Notes: generated from the sequence alone by a model not told the origin. DNA of 14,712 nucleotides from Thermoplasmatota archaeon (GCA_023475455.1 JAMCVR010000092.1:1-14712); one strand, 5' to 3'; shown: positions 6,010 through 13,287, counted from the first letter of the stretch. Translations and numbers: made by a program.

Positions 6010-7661
6010 CCCGCGAGCATCTCCGCAGCGTGCTGCCGCGTGGTGGCGGTAATTTTCAGGCCGCCGAGCATGCGCGCGATCTCCTCCACCCGCGCGGCCT
6101 CGTCGAGCGATTCGATGTTGGAGGTGACGAAACCGCCGTTTGCCCGCTTGGCCACGCGCAAGTGCCGGGTGCCGCGCGCCGCCACCTGCGGCAGGTGGGT
6201 GATGACCAGCACCTGCCGGGTTTCGCCCAGCTTCGCCAGCCGTCGCCCGACCGCTTCCGCCACGCTGCCGCCGATGCCGACGTCGACCTCGTCGAAGATC
6301 AGCGTCGGCACCCCGGCCACGCCGGACAGCGCGGTCTGGATCGCCAGGCTGATGCGCGACAGCTCGCCGCCCGACGCCACCTTGCCCAGCGGCCCCGGCG
6401 GCAGGCCGGGATGGCTGGCGACGAGAAACGCCACGTCTTCCAGGCCGTGCGCGCGCGGCTCGCCGGCCGGCTGCAAAACGATGTCGAGCTGGCCGCCGGC
6501 GAGCGCCAGTTCGCGCATCGCCGCCGTCACCTGCTTCGACAAAGCGGCAGCGGCCTTGCGGCGCAGCGCGCCGAGCTGCTTCGCCTCGCTCTGGTAATGC
6601 GCCCAGGCGGCGTTTTCTTTTGCCTGCAGCGCGTCGAGATCGTCGCCGGCGGCGAGTTCGGCCAGCCGCGCCTCGAACTGCTCCAGCAGGCCGGCCAGGG
6701 ACTCCGGCTGCACCCGGTGCTTGCGCGCCAGGCGGTGCATGTCGGCAAGCAGGCGGTCGAGCTCGGCGAGGCGTTCGGGATCGAGATTCAGGGCGTCGGC
6801 GTAGCGGCGCAGCGCGTGCACCGCCTCGGCCAGATCGGCGCTGGCAGAATTCAGCAGCGCGGCAACCTCGCCCAGGCTGTCGTCCACCGCCTGCATGGCG
6901 GCCAGCCGTGCGCCCATTTCGCCGAGCCGGCCAGACACCGCGGCCTCGCCCTCGTCGAGTCCCTCGATCAGCGCCTGGCCGCCTTCGATCAGCGTGGTGA
7001 CGTGCGCCAGCCGCGCGTGTTCGGTCTGGATCTCGTCCCAGCGCGCAAGGTCGTTGCCCAGCGCCCGCAGTTCCTCCACCGCAAGCGCGAGGCCCTCGCG
7101 TTCGATCCGCCGCGCCTGGCCGTGGGTTTCGGCGTCCAGGCGCTGTTGCCGCGCGGCCTGCCAGGCGTGCCAGGCCGCGCTCACGGCGGCGGCCTGCGGA
7201 AGCGCGCCGGCGTAGGCGTCGAGCACCTCGCGCTGGGTTGGCGGGCGCAGCAAGGCGTGGTGCGCATGCTGGCCGTGGATGTCGAGCAGGAATTCGGCGG
7301 CGTCCTTCAATTGCGTCAGCGGCGCGGCGCTGCCGTTGATGAAGGCGCGCGAGCGGCCGCCGGCGTCGATCACGCGGCGCAGGATCAGCGTGCCGCCGTC
7401 CGATGCGAAGCCGGCCTCGTCGAGCCAGGCTGCCAGCTGCGGCAGGCCGTCGATCGCAAATTCGGCGGCGATTTCGGCACGCGCAGCCCCCTGTCGCACC
7501 ACCCCGCCCTCGGCGCGGTCGCCCAGGGCCAGCGCCAGCGCGTCGACCAGGATGGACTTGCCCGCGCCGGTCTCGCCGGTGAGCACGGTCAGCCCCGGCG
7601 CGAAGTCGAGCTCGACCGATTCGACCAGCAGGTAGTTGCGGATGGACAAATGAGCGAGCAT
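6006..7661 (-). CDS. recN: DNA repair protein RecN
   Basis: SMC-like ATPase of the recombinational repair pathway for DNA double-strand breaks; cytoplasmic, nucleoid-associated. It has 551 residues, close to the usual length of about 550. The Walker A motif is GETGAGKS (K35), after the characteristic start MLAHLSIRNYLLVESVELDF. The middle is a long coiled coil with many Ala, Leu, Glu and Arg residues (about 150-370). The ABC signature SGGELSR is at 430-436, Walker B with DEVD at 457-460, and LVITHLPQVA follows near 486-495. I chose the ATG at 7661 because it gives the canonical N-terminus; the frame is open further upstream to 7754, but that extension has no family similarity and runs into a repeat element. 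Its stop overlaps the TTG start of the nuclease gene. Confidence 0.96.
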   Translation of the reverse strand: MLAHLSIRNYLLVESVELDFAPGLTVLTGETGAGKSILVDALALALGDRAEGGVVRQGAARAEIAAEFAIDGLPQLAAWLDEAGFASDGGTLILRRVIDAGGRSRAFINGSAAPLTQLKDAAEFLLDIHGQHAHHALLRPPTQREVLDAYAGALPQAAAVSAAWHAWQAARQQRLDAETHGQARRIEREGLALAVEELRALGNDLARWDEIQTEHARLAHVTTLIEGGQALIEGLDEGEAAVSGRLGEMGARLAAMQAVDDSLGEVAALLNSASADLAEAVHALRRYADALNLDPERLAELDRLLADMHRLARKHRVQPESLAGLLEQFEARLAELAAGDDLDALQAKENAAWAHYQSEAKQLGALRRKAAAALSKQVTAAMRELALAGGQLDIVLQPAGEPRAHGLEDVAFLVASHPGLPPGPLGKVASGGELSRISLAIQTALSGVAGVPTLIFDEVDVGIGGSVAEAVGRRLAKLGETRQVLVITHLPQVAARGTRHLRVAKRANGGFVTSNIESLDEAARVEEIARMLGGLKITATTRQHAAEMLAG

Positions 7662-7690
7662 GACCAGCTCAGCCTGGGAAAAACCGTTTA

Positions 7691-7813
7691 ACCACAGAGG
7701 CACAGAGGCACCGAGGAGAAACATCAGATTGCGATCGCGCCGGTCGATCCCCATTGGCAGGCAAGAAAAAACGCTGCATAGGGGTTTTCTCTGCGCCTCT
7801 GTGCCTCTGTGGT
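7691..7813. repeat. Palindromic element built of 8-bp tandem repeats (CACAGAGG)
   Basis: The left arm holds three successive 8-mers: CACAGAGG (7693-7700), CACAGAGG (7701-7708) and CACCGAGG (7709-7716). The right arm holds the reverse complements CCTCTGTG (7796-7803, 7804-7811) preceded by a degenerate copy (7788-7795). A perfect 19-bp inverted match joins 7691-7709 with 7795-7813 around a centre of about 85 bases. Elements of this look (ACCACAGAGGCACAGAG...) are familiar as dispersed repeats in environmental bacterial genomes, often mistranslated as TEAQRHR-type peptides. It fills the gap between nadK and recN. Confidence 0.85.
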
Positions 7814-7835
7814 GAAGGGGTTTCGATTTCCAGGT

Positions 7836-8708
7836 TCAAAGCTTTTTGCCCCAGTGCAGCTTCTGCCGCAGGGTGTCGTAGTAGCTGTAGGAATGCGGGT
7901 GCAGCAGGGTGACCGGCCGGCTGGCGCGGGTGATCCACACGTGGTCGCCGCTGTGCAGATCGAAATGATGCTGGCCGTCGAAATGGACGCGCGCATCGTC
8001 GGCATAGATCAGATGCAGCTCGATGCGCGAATGGCTGCTCACCACGATGGGACGCGCCGACAGGGTGTGCGGGCAGATCGGCACCAGCGCCACCGCCTCC
8101 AGCGTCGGATGCACGATCGGGCCGCCCGCCGACAGGGCGTAGGCCGTGGTGCCGGTCGGCGTGGTGACCACCAGGCCGTCGGCGCGCTGGCTGTAAACGA
8201 ATTCGCTGTTGATGGCGATTTCCAGGTCGATGAGGCGGCCCGATCCGCCCTTGCCCACCACCACGTCGTTGAACGCGGTGGACTCGAACACGCGCTCGCC
8301 GCCGCGGCGGATCTGCCCGTTGAGCAGGATGCGTTCCTCCGCCACATACTGGCCGCTGAGAATTTCGGCGACGGCATCGAACATGCCGTCGACCGTGATG
8401 TCGGTGAGAAAGCCCAGCCGCCCCTGGTTGATGCCGATCAGCGGCGCGCCGTGCGGCGCCAGCTCGCGCGCGATCGACAGCATGGTGCCATCGCCGCCCA
8501 GCACCACCACGGCATCGCTTTCGGTCGCCAAGTCGTGCAGGTTGCGGGTGGGGAAATCCTTGATTCCGAAATGTTCGGCGGTCTGGCAGGCCAGCAGGAC
8601 CGCATGCCCGCGCGCATGCAGAAATTCGGCCAGCGCCCGCACGGAGGCTTCCATGCCCTGATTATCGTATTTGCCGACGAGGCCGACGGTGTGGAAAGGG
8701 GTTTGCAT
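7836..8708 (-). CDS. nadK: NAD kinase
   Basis: Cytoplasmic enzyme that phosphorylates NAD to NADP using ATP (or polyphosphate in some families). It has 290 residues, normal length. Diagnostic motifs are GGDGT at 71-75 (with the catalytic Asp73), INQGRLGFL at 93-101, and the NAD-binding TPTGTTAYALSAGG at 183-196, followed by the usual beta-rich C-terminal domain. The ATG at 8708 gives the standard N-terminus. No Shine-Dalgarno sequence is visible: a TATAAT box (8722-8717) ends only 8 bases before the start codon, suggesting a leaderless or near-leaderless mRNA. recN follows in the same direction after 174 bases occupied by a palindromic repeat. Confidence 0.96.
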   Translation of the reverse strand: MQTPFHTVGLVGKYDNQGMEASVRALAEFLHARGHAVLLACQTAEHFGIKDFPTRNLHDLATESDAVVVLGGDGTMLSIARELAPHGAPLIGINQGRLGFLTDITVDGMFDAVAEILSGQYVAEERILLNGQIRRGGERVFESTAFNDVVVGKGGSGRLIDLEIAINSEFVYSQRADGLVVTTPTGTTAYALSAGGPIVHPTLEAVALVPICPHTLSARPIVVSSHSRIELHLIYADDARVHFDGQHHFDLHSGDHVWITRASRPVTLLHPHSYSYYDTLRQKLHWGKKL

Positions 8709-8716
8709 GAAGGGCG

Positions 8717-8722
8717 ATTATA
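8717..8722 (-). promoter_or_regulatory. Predicted -10 box of nadK, leaderless position
   Basis: A perfect TATAAT on the minus strand, 8 bases before the nadK ATG. A start point 6-7 bases downstream of the box would fall at or within two bases of the start codon. No good -35 lies at normal distance, because that position is inside the 7-mer repeat element; CTGAAT at a 16-base spacing matches 3 of 6. Confidence 0.55.
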
Positions 8723-8739
8723 TAGGGGTCGGGCGAGGA

Positions 8740-8840
8740 TTCAGGAGCCAGGAATTAGGAACCAGGGGCTAGGGACTGGTAGTTCGCGGCCTCCGGCCGC
8801 TCATTCCCTCACTCCTGGTTCCTAGCTCCCAGCCCCTTAT
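8740..8840. repeat. Palindromic element built of 7-bp degenerate tandem repeats
   Basis: The left arm reads in steps of seven: TTCAGGA, GCCAGGA, ATTAGGA, ACCAGGG, GCTAGGG, ACTGGTA (8740-8781). At the apex a 6-bp stem GCGGCC/GGCCGC (8786-8791, 8795-8800) closes a TCC loop. The right arm carries inverted 7-mers CCCTCAC, TCCTGGT, TCCTAGC, TCCCAGC, CCCCTTA (8806-8840). The best pairing is a perfect 11-bp match of 8756-8766 with 8814-8824. It lies between the divergent nadK and hrcA promoters and touches the hrcA -10 box. Confidence 0.85.
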
Positions 8841-8843
8841 AAT
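8838..8843 (+). promoter_or_regulatory. Predicted -10 box of hrcA, leaderless position
   Basis: A perfect TATAAT ending 6 bases before the hrcA ATG at 8850. There is no room for a ribosome binding site downstream of a normal start point, so a leaderless mRNA is predicted. The last 7-mer of the repeat element overlaps the box. No CIRCE operator (TTAGCACTC-N9-GAGTGCTAA) is present, so HrcA autoregulation is not evident here. Confidence 0.55.
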
Positions 8844-8849
8844 GTCCCC

Positions 8850-9866
8850 ATGCTCAACGACCGCGCCCGCATCCTGCTGAAAACCCTGGTGGAACGCTAC
8901 ATCCGCGAGGGCGAACCCGTGGGATCGCGCACCCTGTCGAAGCACGCCGGACTGGACCTGTCGCCGGCCAGCATCCGCAACATCATGGCCGACCTCGAGG
9001 ACATGGGCTTCGTCGCCAGCCCGCACACCTCGGCCGGGCGGGTGCCGACGCCGCGCGGCTACCGCTTCTTCGTCGACACGCTGCTGACGGTGCGGCCTCT
9101 GGAACAGGTCGAAGTCAGCCAGCTCGAGACCAGTCTCACGCCGTCCGATCCGCAGCGGCTGATGACCGCGGCGTCCACCCTGCTATCCGACCTCAGCCGG
9201 TTCGCCGGACTGGTGATGACGCCACGCCGCAGCCCGGCGTTCCGCCAGGTCGAATTCCTCAGCCTGTCGGACAAGCGCATCCTGCTCATCATCGTCACCA
9301 TGGAAGGCGAGGTCGAGAACCGCGTCATCCTTACCGAGCAGCCCTACAGCGCCTCCGCGCTGACCGAGGCGGCCCACTACTTCAACCAGCACTTCGCCGG
9401 CCACAGTTTCGACCAGGTGCGCGCGAAGCTGCGCGACGAACTGGGCCGCATGCGCGACGACATCACCCGCCTGATGACCGCCGCGGTGGATGCCGGCAGT
9501 CAGGCGCTCGACGCCAGCCAGGAAAACGTGGTGGTGTCCGGCAGCCGCAAACTGCTCGACGTGCACGAACTCTCCAGCAACATGGGCAGCCTGCGCCGCC
9601 TGTTCGACGCCTTCGAGCAGAAGACCGGGCTGCTGCAGCTGCTCGACCAGTCGCGCAGCGCCGCCGGCGTGCAGATCTTCATCGGCGGCGAATCGGAGCT
9701 GTTGCCGCTCGACGAATGCAGCCTGGTCACCGCGCCCTATTCCATCGACGGCCAGGTGGTCGGCACGCTCGGCGTCGTGGGCCCCACCCGCATGGCCTAC
9801 GAGCGCGTGGTGCCGATCGTCGACATCACCGCCAAACTGTTATCGAGCGCGCTGTCCCACCACTGA
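8850..9866 (+). CDS. hrcA: Heat-inducible transcription repressor HrcA
   Basis: DNA-binding repressor that normally controls groESL and dnaK heat-shock operons through the CIRCE operator, with activity dependent on GroEL. It has 338 residues, typical of the family. The N-terminal winged helix (about 1-100) includes [20 protein letters not shown] and the signature [11 protein letters not shown] at 57-67, followed by GYRFFVD; a GAF-like dimerisation core follows. The ATG at 8850 gives the normal N-terminus ([18 protein letters not shown]) and sits 6 bases after a TATAAT box. The stop overlaps the hemH start as TGATG, so the two are one transcription unit. No dnaK, grpE or groESL gene lies in the window. 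Confidence 0.96.
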   Translation: MLNDRARILLKTLVERYIREGEPVGSRTLSKHAGLDLSPASIRNIMADLEDMGFVASPHTSAGRVPTPRGYRFFVDTLLTVRPLEQVEVSQLETSLTPSDPQRLMTAASTLLSDLSRFAGLVMTPRRSPAFRQVEFLSLSDKRILLIIVTMEGEVENRVILTEQPYSASALTEAAHYFNQHFAGHSFDQVRAKLRDELGRMRDDITRLMTAAVDAGSQALDASQENVVVSGSRKLLDVHELSSNMGSLRRLFDAFEQKTGLLQLLDQSRSAAGVQIFIGGESELLPLDECSLVTAPYSIDGQVVGTLGVVGPTRMAYERVVPIVDITAKLLSSALSHH

Positions 9867-10969
9867 TGAGCTATCTGAAAGAGCCTGAATACGCCCACGG
9901 CCAGCAGTCCAAAACCGGCATCCTGCTGGTCAACCTCGGCACCCCCGAGGCGCCCACCGCCAAAGCGCTGCGCCCCTACCTCAAGGAATTCCTGTCCGAC
10001 CCGCGCGTGGTGGAAATTCCGCGCGCCGTGTGGTGGCTTATCCTCAACGGCATCATCCTCAGCACCCGGCCGAAAAAATCGGCCGCGAAATACGCCGCGA
10101 TCTGGACCGCCGACGGCTCGCCGCTCAAGGTCCATACCGAAAAACAGGCCAAGCTGCTGAAAGGCTGGCTGGGCGAAAAAATCGCCACGCCCTTCCTGGT
10201 CGACTACGCCATGCGCTACGGCCAGCCCACGATTCCCGACACGCTCGCGCGGATGAAGGTCGCCGGCTGCGACCGCATCCTGATCCTGCCGGCCTATCCG
10301 CAATACGCCGCCTCCAGCACCGCCACCGCCTTCGACATGGCGTTTGCCTGGCTGCAGAAAACCCGCAACCAGCCGGCGCTGCGCACGGTGAAGCACTACC
10401 ACGACCACCCCGCCTACATCCACGCGCTGGCCGCCAACATCCGCGACGCCTGGCAGATGCACGGCCGCCCCGACGTGCTCGTGATGAGCTTTCACGGCGT
10501 GCCGCGCTACACGCTCGACAAGGGCGACCCTTACCACTGCGAATGCCGGAAAACCGGGCGGCTGCTGGCGGAGGCGCTCGGCCTCGAAGCCGGCCGGTTC
10601 CGCCTCACCTTCCAGTCGCGCTTCGGCCGCGCCGAATGGCTGCAGCCCTACACCGACAGGACGCTGGAAGAACTCGGCCGCGCAGGCGTGAACCGCGTCG
10701 ACGTCGTCGCGCCCGGCTTCACCGCCGACTGCCTGGAAACCCTGGAGGAACTGGCGATGGAAGGCCGCGCCAGCTTCCTCGCGGCGGGCGGCAAGGACTT
10801 TCACTACATTCCCGCCCTCAACGAACATCCGCAATGGATCGAGGCGCTCGGCCGGATCGCGCTGGACAACCTGGGCGGCTGGGTCGGCGACACCTGGGAT
10901 CGCGACGCCGACGAACAGGCGCGCCAAACCGGCAAGAATCTGGCCCTGAACCTGGGCGCGCGCAGCTAG
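9866..10969 (+). CDS. hemH: Ferrochelatase
   Basis: Last enzyme of heme b synthesis: inserts ferrous iron into protoporphyrin IX, in the cytoplasm or at the inner face of the membrane. It has 367 residues, normal length. Motifs are [13 protein letters not shown] near 18-30, [14 protein letters not shown] near 141-154, the catalytic His in MSFHGVP (H210), and the conserved acidic residue in [12 protein letters not shown] (E291). The chosen start ATG at 9866 overlaps the hrcA stop by one base (TGATG), a classic sign of coupled translation; the frame is open upstream inside hrcA, but that extension is not family-like. Heme supply fits a neighbourhood with at least five c-type cytochrome reading frames, though hrcA-hemH is also a common betaproteobacterial arrangement. 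Confidence 0.96.
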   Translation: MSYLKEPEYAHGQQSKTGILLVNLGTPEAPTAKALRPYLKEFLSDPRVVEIPRAVWWLILNGIILSTRPKKSAAKYAAIWTADGSPLKVHTEKQAKLLKGWLGEKIATPFLVDYAMRYGQPTIPDTLARMKVAGCDRILILPAYPQYAASSTATAFDMAFAWLQKTRNQPALRTVKHYHDHPAYIHALAANIRDAWQMHGRPDVLVMSFHGVPRYTLDKGDPYHCECRKTGRLLAEALGLEAGRFRLTFQSRFGRAEWLQPYTDRTLEELGRAGVNRVDVVAPGFTADCLETLEELAMEGRASFLAAGGKDFHYIPALNEHPQWIEALGRIALDNLGGWVGDTWDRDADEQARQTGKNLALNLGARS

Positions 10970-11013
10970 CCCCCTCAAAAACCCGTTCTGCGCGCGCAAA
11001 AACCGCACTATAT

Positions 11014-11040
11014 AAGCCCTTGCTTGTTGACAGGGCTTTT
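11014..11040 (+). terminator. Likely terminator after hemH
   Basis: AAGCCCT (11014-11020) pairs with AGGGCTT (11032-11038) around an 11-base loop and runs into TTTTCTACTCTT. The stem is short, so this is a moderate candidate. It lies 45 bases after the hemH stop. The loop contains a TTGACA (11027-11032) that could instead be the -35 of an fccA promoter, but the matching -10 position is poor. Confidence 0.5.
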
Positions 11041-11155
11041 CTACTCTTCCAGCATGGTCCGAATGGACTGGCGGCCTCCCGGCCCCCGCCCCTGACCATG
11101 GCCTTGCGGGCTTCCATGACCCCCGTTTCCGTTTTACCGTTCCCTGGAGGCGTCT
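11041..11155 (+). other. Leader region of the fccAB operon
   Basis: Non-coding stretch before fccA. The only clear signal is a strong ribosome binding site GGAGG at 11146-11150, 5 bases before the ATG at 11156. No convincing -10 was found; a promoter using TTGACA at 11027-11032 would need the weak CAGCAT at 11050-11055. Confidence 0.5.
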
Positions 11156-11458
11156 ATGCACAAGAAGACCACCCTGGCACTCGCCGGCTTCGTCGGCCTC
11201 GCCCTGTCCGGCATGGCCGGCGCTGCGGATATCCACACCAAAACGATCGCATCCACCTGCATGACCTGCCACGGCCCCGGCGGCAAGAGCCTCGGCGACA
11301 CGCCCAGCCTGGCGGGCCTCGAACCAGCCTACTTCGTACAGACCCTGAAAGACTTCAAGTCCGGCACCAAGCCGGGAACCATCATGAAGCGCCACGCAAA
11401 CGGCTACACCGACGCAGAAATCGAAGCCATGGCCGCCTACTTTGCCAGCCTGAAGTAA
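11156..11458 (+). CDS. fccA: Flavocytochrome c cytochrome subunit (monoheme)
   Basis: Small periplasmic cytochrome c of 100 residues. A Sec signal covers about 1-23 (ending GMAGA), the heme site is C35-M-T-C38-H39, and the likely Met ligand is M77 (GTIMKRH). It lies 20 bases upstream of fccB in the same direction, which identifies it as the electron-accepting subunit of sulfide dehydrogenase. The monoheme size matches the single-heme form of the subunit rather than the diheme form of Allochromatium. It shares the general small-cytochrome pattern (YF..LKDFKSGTK..TIM) with cytA and cytB at 2209-3552, so all are distant paralogues. Start ATG with GGAGG 5 bases upstream. Confidence 0.88.
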   Translation: MHKKTTLALAGFVGLALSGMAGAADIHTKTIASTCMTCHGPGGKSLGDTPSLAGLEPAYFVQTLKDFKSGTKPGTIMKRHANGYTDAEIEAMAAYFASLK

Positions 11459-11478
11459 GCCACCGAGGAGACAACATC

Positions 11479-12741
11479 ATGACGCTCAATCGTCGCGATT
11501 TCCTGAAAATGTCCGGCGCGGTCGCAACGGTCACGCTCAGCGGCTGCGCCATCCCGTCCGCATCCAGGGCCCGCCCCCGCGTCGTCGTGGTCGGCGCCGG
11601 CTTCGGCGGCGCCACCTGCGCCAAATACCTGCGCCAGTGGGGCCCCGACATCGACGTCACCCTGATCGAGCCGAACGACACCTTCGTCTCCTGCCCGATT
11701 TCCAACTGGGTGATCGGCGGCCTGCGGACCATGGACGACATCACCCACGGCTACGACAAGCTGCCCCGCCACGGCATCAAGATGGTGAAGGACAGCGTCG
11801 TCGCCATCGACCCCGCCAAGCGCACCGTCAAGACCCGCGGCGGCGCCAGCATCGGCTACGACCGCCTGGTGCTCGCCCCCGGCATCGAAATCCTCACCGA
11901 CACCGTGCGCGGCTTCAGGGAAGCCGAAGCCGCCGGCAAGGTCGTCCACGCCTGGAAAGCCGGCGCGCAGACCACCTTGCTGAGGAAGCAGCTCGAAGCC
12001 ATGCCCGACGGCGGCACCTTCGTCATGTCGGTCCCGGCCGCACCCTACCGCTGCCCGCCCGGACCCTATGAGCGCGCCTGCATGGCGGCCCACTACTTCA
12101 GGCAGGCCAAGCCCAGGTCCAAAATCATCCTGCTCGACGGCAACCCCGACATCGTGTCCAAAAAACCGCTGTTCACGGACGCGTGGAACACCCTCTATCC
12201 GGGCATGATCGATTATCGTCCCAACAACGCCCCACTGGTGGTGGACGGCAGCAAGATGACCGTCGCCACCGAGTTCGACGACGTCAGGGGCGACGTGCTC
12301 AACGTCGTGCCCCGCCAGCGCGCGGGCGAAGTCTGCGACCTGGTCGGCGCGCGCGATGACAGCAGCAAGGCCTGGTGCACCGTCAACCTCGCCACTTTCG
12401 AATCGACCGCCGTCCCCAACGTCCACATCATCGGCGACTCGGTGCTGTCCAGCCTGCCGAAGTCCGGCCACATGGCGACCAACCACGCCAAGGTGTGCGC
12501 CGCCGCCATCGTCGAACTGCTCGCCGGCCGTCAGCCCGACCCTCTCCCGGTCGTCGCCAACACATGCTACTCGGCCACTTCCGGAACCACCGCCGGCCAC
12601 GTCGCCAACGTGTACCGCTTCGAGGCCGGCAAGGGCTACGTCAGCGCACCCGAAGGCGGCGCCACCGCCAAAGGCGACGAACCCAACTTCAAGTACGCCG
12701 TCTCGTGGTCGAAAAACATTTGGGCCGAAGTGCTGAGCTGA
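11479..12741 (+). CDS. fccB: Flavocytochrome c sulfide dehydrogenase, flavoprotein subunit
   Basis: Oxidises sulfide to sulfur or polysulfide in the periplasm and passes electrons to the FccA heme. It has 420 residues. A twin-arginine signal (NRRDFLK at 4-10) exports the folded flavoprotein. A Rossmann FAD motif VVVGAGFGG lies at 36-44. C72 in FVSCPISNWVIGG aligns with the Cys that binds FAD covalently in known flavocytochromes. C192 (PYRCPPGPYE) and C363 (NTCYS) are candidates for the redox-active disulfide. The C-terminal part (SWSKNIWAEVLS) matches the family end. Unusually, LSGC at 20-23 looks like a lipobox, so the protein may be a Tat-exported lipoprotein. ATG at 11479 has GAGGAG 8 bases upstream. 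A strong terminator follows. Confidence 0.94.
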   Translation: MTLNRRDFLKMSGAVATVTLSGCAIPSASRARPRVVVVGAGFGGATCAKYLRQWGPDIDVTLIEPNDTFVSCPISNWVIGGLRTMDDITHGYDKLPRHGIKMVKDSVVAIDPAKRTVKTRGGASIGYDRLVLAPGIEILTDTVRGFREAEAAGKVVHAWKAGAQTTLLRKQLEAMPDGGTFVMSVPAAPYRCPPGPYERACMAAHYFRQAKPRSKIILLDGNPDIVSKKPLFTDAWNTLYPGMIDYRPNNAPLVVDGSKMTVATEFDDVRGDVLNVVPRQRAGEVCDLVGARDDSSKAWCTVNLATFESTAVPNVHIIGDSVLSSLPKSGHMATNHAKVCAAAIVELLAGRQPDPLPVVANTCYSATSGTTAGHVANVYRFEAGKGYVSAPEGGATAKGDEPNFKYAVSWSKNIWAEVLS

Positions 12742-12761
12742 TCGGGTTGTTGCAGGGAATA

Positions 12762-12789
12762 AAAAAACGGGGCTGCGGCCCCGTTTTTT
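12762..12789. terminator. Strong bidirectional terminator between fccB and hicA
   Basis: A 12-bp perfect stem (AAAAAACGGGGC at 12762-12773 with GCCCCGTTTTTT at 12778-12789) closes a TGCG tetraloop. The A and T runs give a U tract on either strand, so it ends fccB transcription from the left and hicBA transcription from the right. Confidence 0.93.
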
Positions 12790-12803
12790 ATTTGACGTCC
12801 TGG

Positions 12804-13016
12804 CTACAAATCCTCAGGCGTCAGGCCTGTGTGTTTGGCTATCCTGGCAAGCATCCGAGGGCCGATTTCCTCACCGTCATGAAAAGCGAAAACAAAATCA
12901 GGCCAGCCTTCGCGCGACAGCGTACGGTGCGAACCAGACTGCCGCTTAAGGCTCCATCCGATTCCATACAGCGCAGCGAGAACACGTTTGGCCTTGGCGG
13001 ATGGCCACTGGCTCAT
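12804..13016 (-). CDS. hicA: HicA-type mRNA interferase toxin
   Basis: Small toxin of 70 residues that cleaves mRNA and tmRNA when free of its antitoxin; cytoplasmic. It has the HicA double-stranded-RNA-binding-like fold: an N-terminal helix (SAKAKRVLAALYGIGW), then the strand with the catalytic His in KRQSGSHRTL (H30), then FVFAFHDGEEIGPRMLARIAKHTGL and a C-terminal helix. Its ATG at 13016 overlaps the hicB stop as ATGA, so the pair is translationally coupled. Here the antitoxin comes first, the reverse of the Escherichia coli hicA-hicB order; other genomes also show this order. The gene ends 15 bases before the shared terminator. Confidence 0.92.
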   Translation of the reverse strand: MSQWPSAKAKRVLAALYGIGWSLKRQSGSHRTLSREGWPDFVFAFHDGEEIGPRMLARIAKHTGLTPEDL

Positions 13017-13222
13017 GCCGCGAGCGAAATGGAAATACGGATATCGACAGGCTTCGACTCGCCGTGCTCAAGGCGTTCGGCCATCGCACGAAGGGCGAGC
13101 ACTTCCGCCTTGGCCATGGCCTCCTCGGCTGTTTGACCGTAGCACAGGACGCCAGGAAGCTGAGGCACCTCAGCAATCCAGCGACCGTCGACTTCTTCTT
13201 CACACTCGATACTGAAATTCAT
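13013..13222 (-). CDS. hicB: HicB-type antitoxin, short form
   Basis: Antitoxin of 69 residues that binds and blocks HicA. The sequence is a single partial-RNase-H-like HicB domain: FSIECEEEVDGRWIAEVPQLPG, then CYGQTAEEAMAKAEVLALRAMAERLE and a closing strand VDIRISISLA. There is no room for the C-terminal helix-turn-helix or ribbon-helix-helix DNA-binding domain of longer HicB proteins, so self-repression by this protein alone is doubtful. Two in-frame ATGs compete, at 13228 and 13222. GGAG directly abuts the first and lies 6 bases before the second, so 13222 is preferred. A possible -10 TACAAT lies at 13260-13255. Confidence 0.9.
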   Translation of the reverse strand: MNFSIECEEEVDGRWIAEVPQLPGVLCYGQTAEEAMAKAEVLALRAMAERLEHGESKPVDIRISISLAA

Positions 13223-13287
13223 AATCATCTCCGACGAGTTGATGCATGCAAGGAATTGTAACCCGCGCGGGACGCCGCGCCAGACAT

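Noticed and set aside
7669..8005. Short minus-strand peptides containing SPQRHRGAEK and FTTEAQRRREN
   Set aside because: They are translations of the 8-mer palindrome and antisense nadK sequence. Such peptides are a well-known product of over-annotating these repeats.
7691..8840. Possible CRISPR array from the repeated 7-mers and 8-mers
   Set aside because: Units are contiguous without spacers, far too short, and arranged as inverted arms; no cas gene is present.
8800..8850. CIRCE operator or sigma32 promoter in front of hrcA
   Set aside because: No TTAGCACTC/GAGTGCTAA dyad or CCCCAT-type -10 with a proper -35 was found; only a TATAAT box is visible.
10030..11478. Plus-strand open frame running from inside hemH through to fccB as a 900-residue protein
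   Set aside because: Only the part from 11479 is real (fccB, with its own Tat signal and ribosome binding site). The upstream part is an alternative frame of hemH and fccA, with Arg/Pro-rich sequence.
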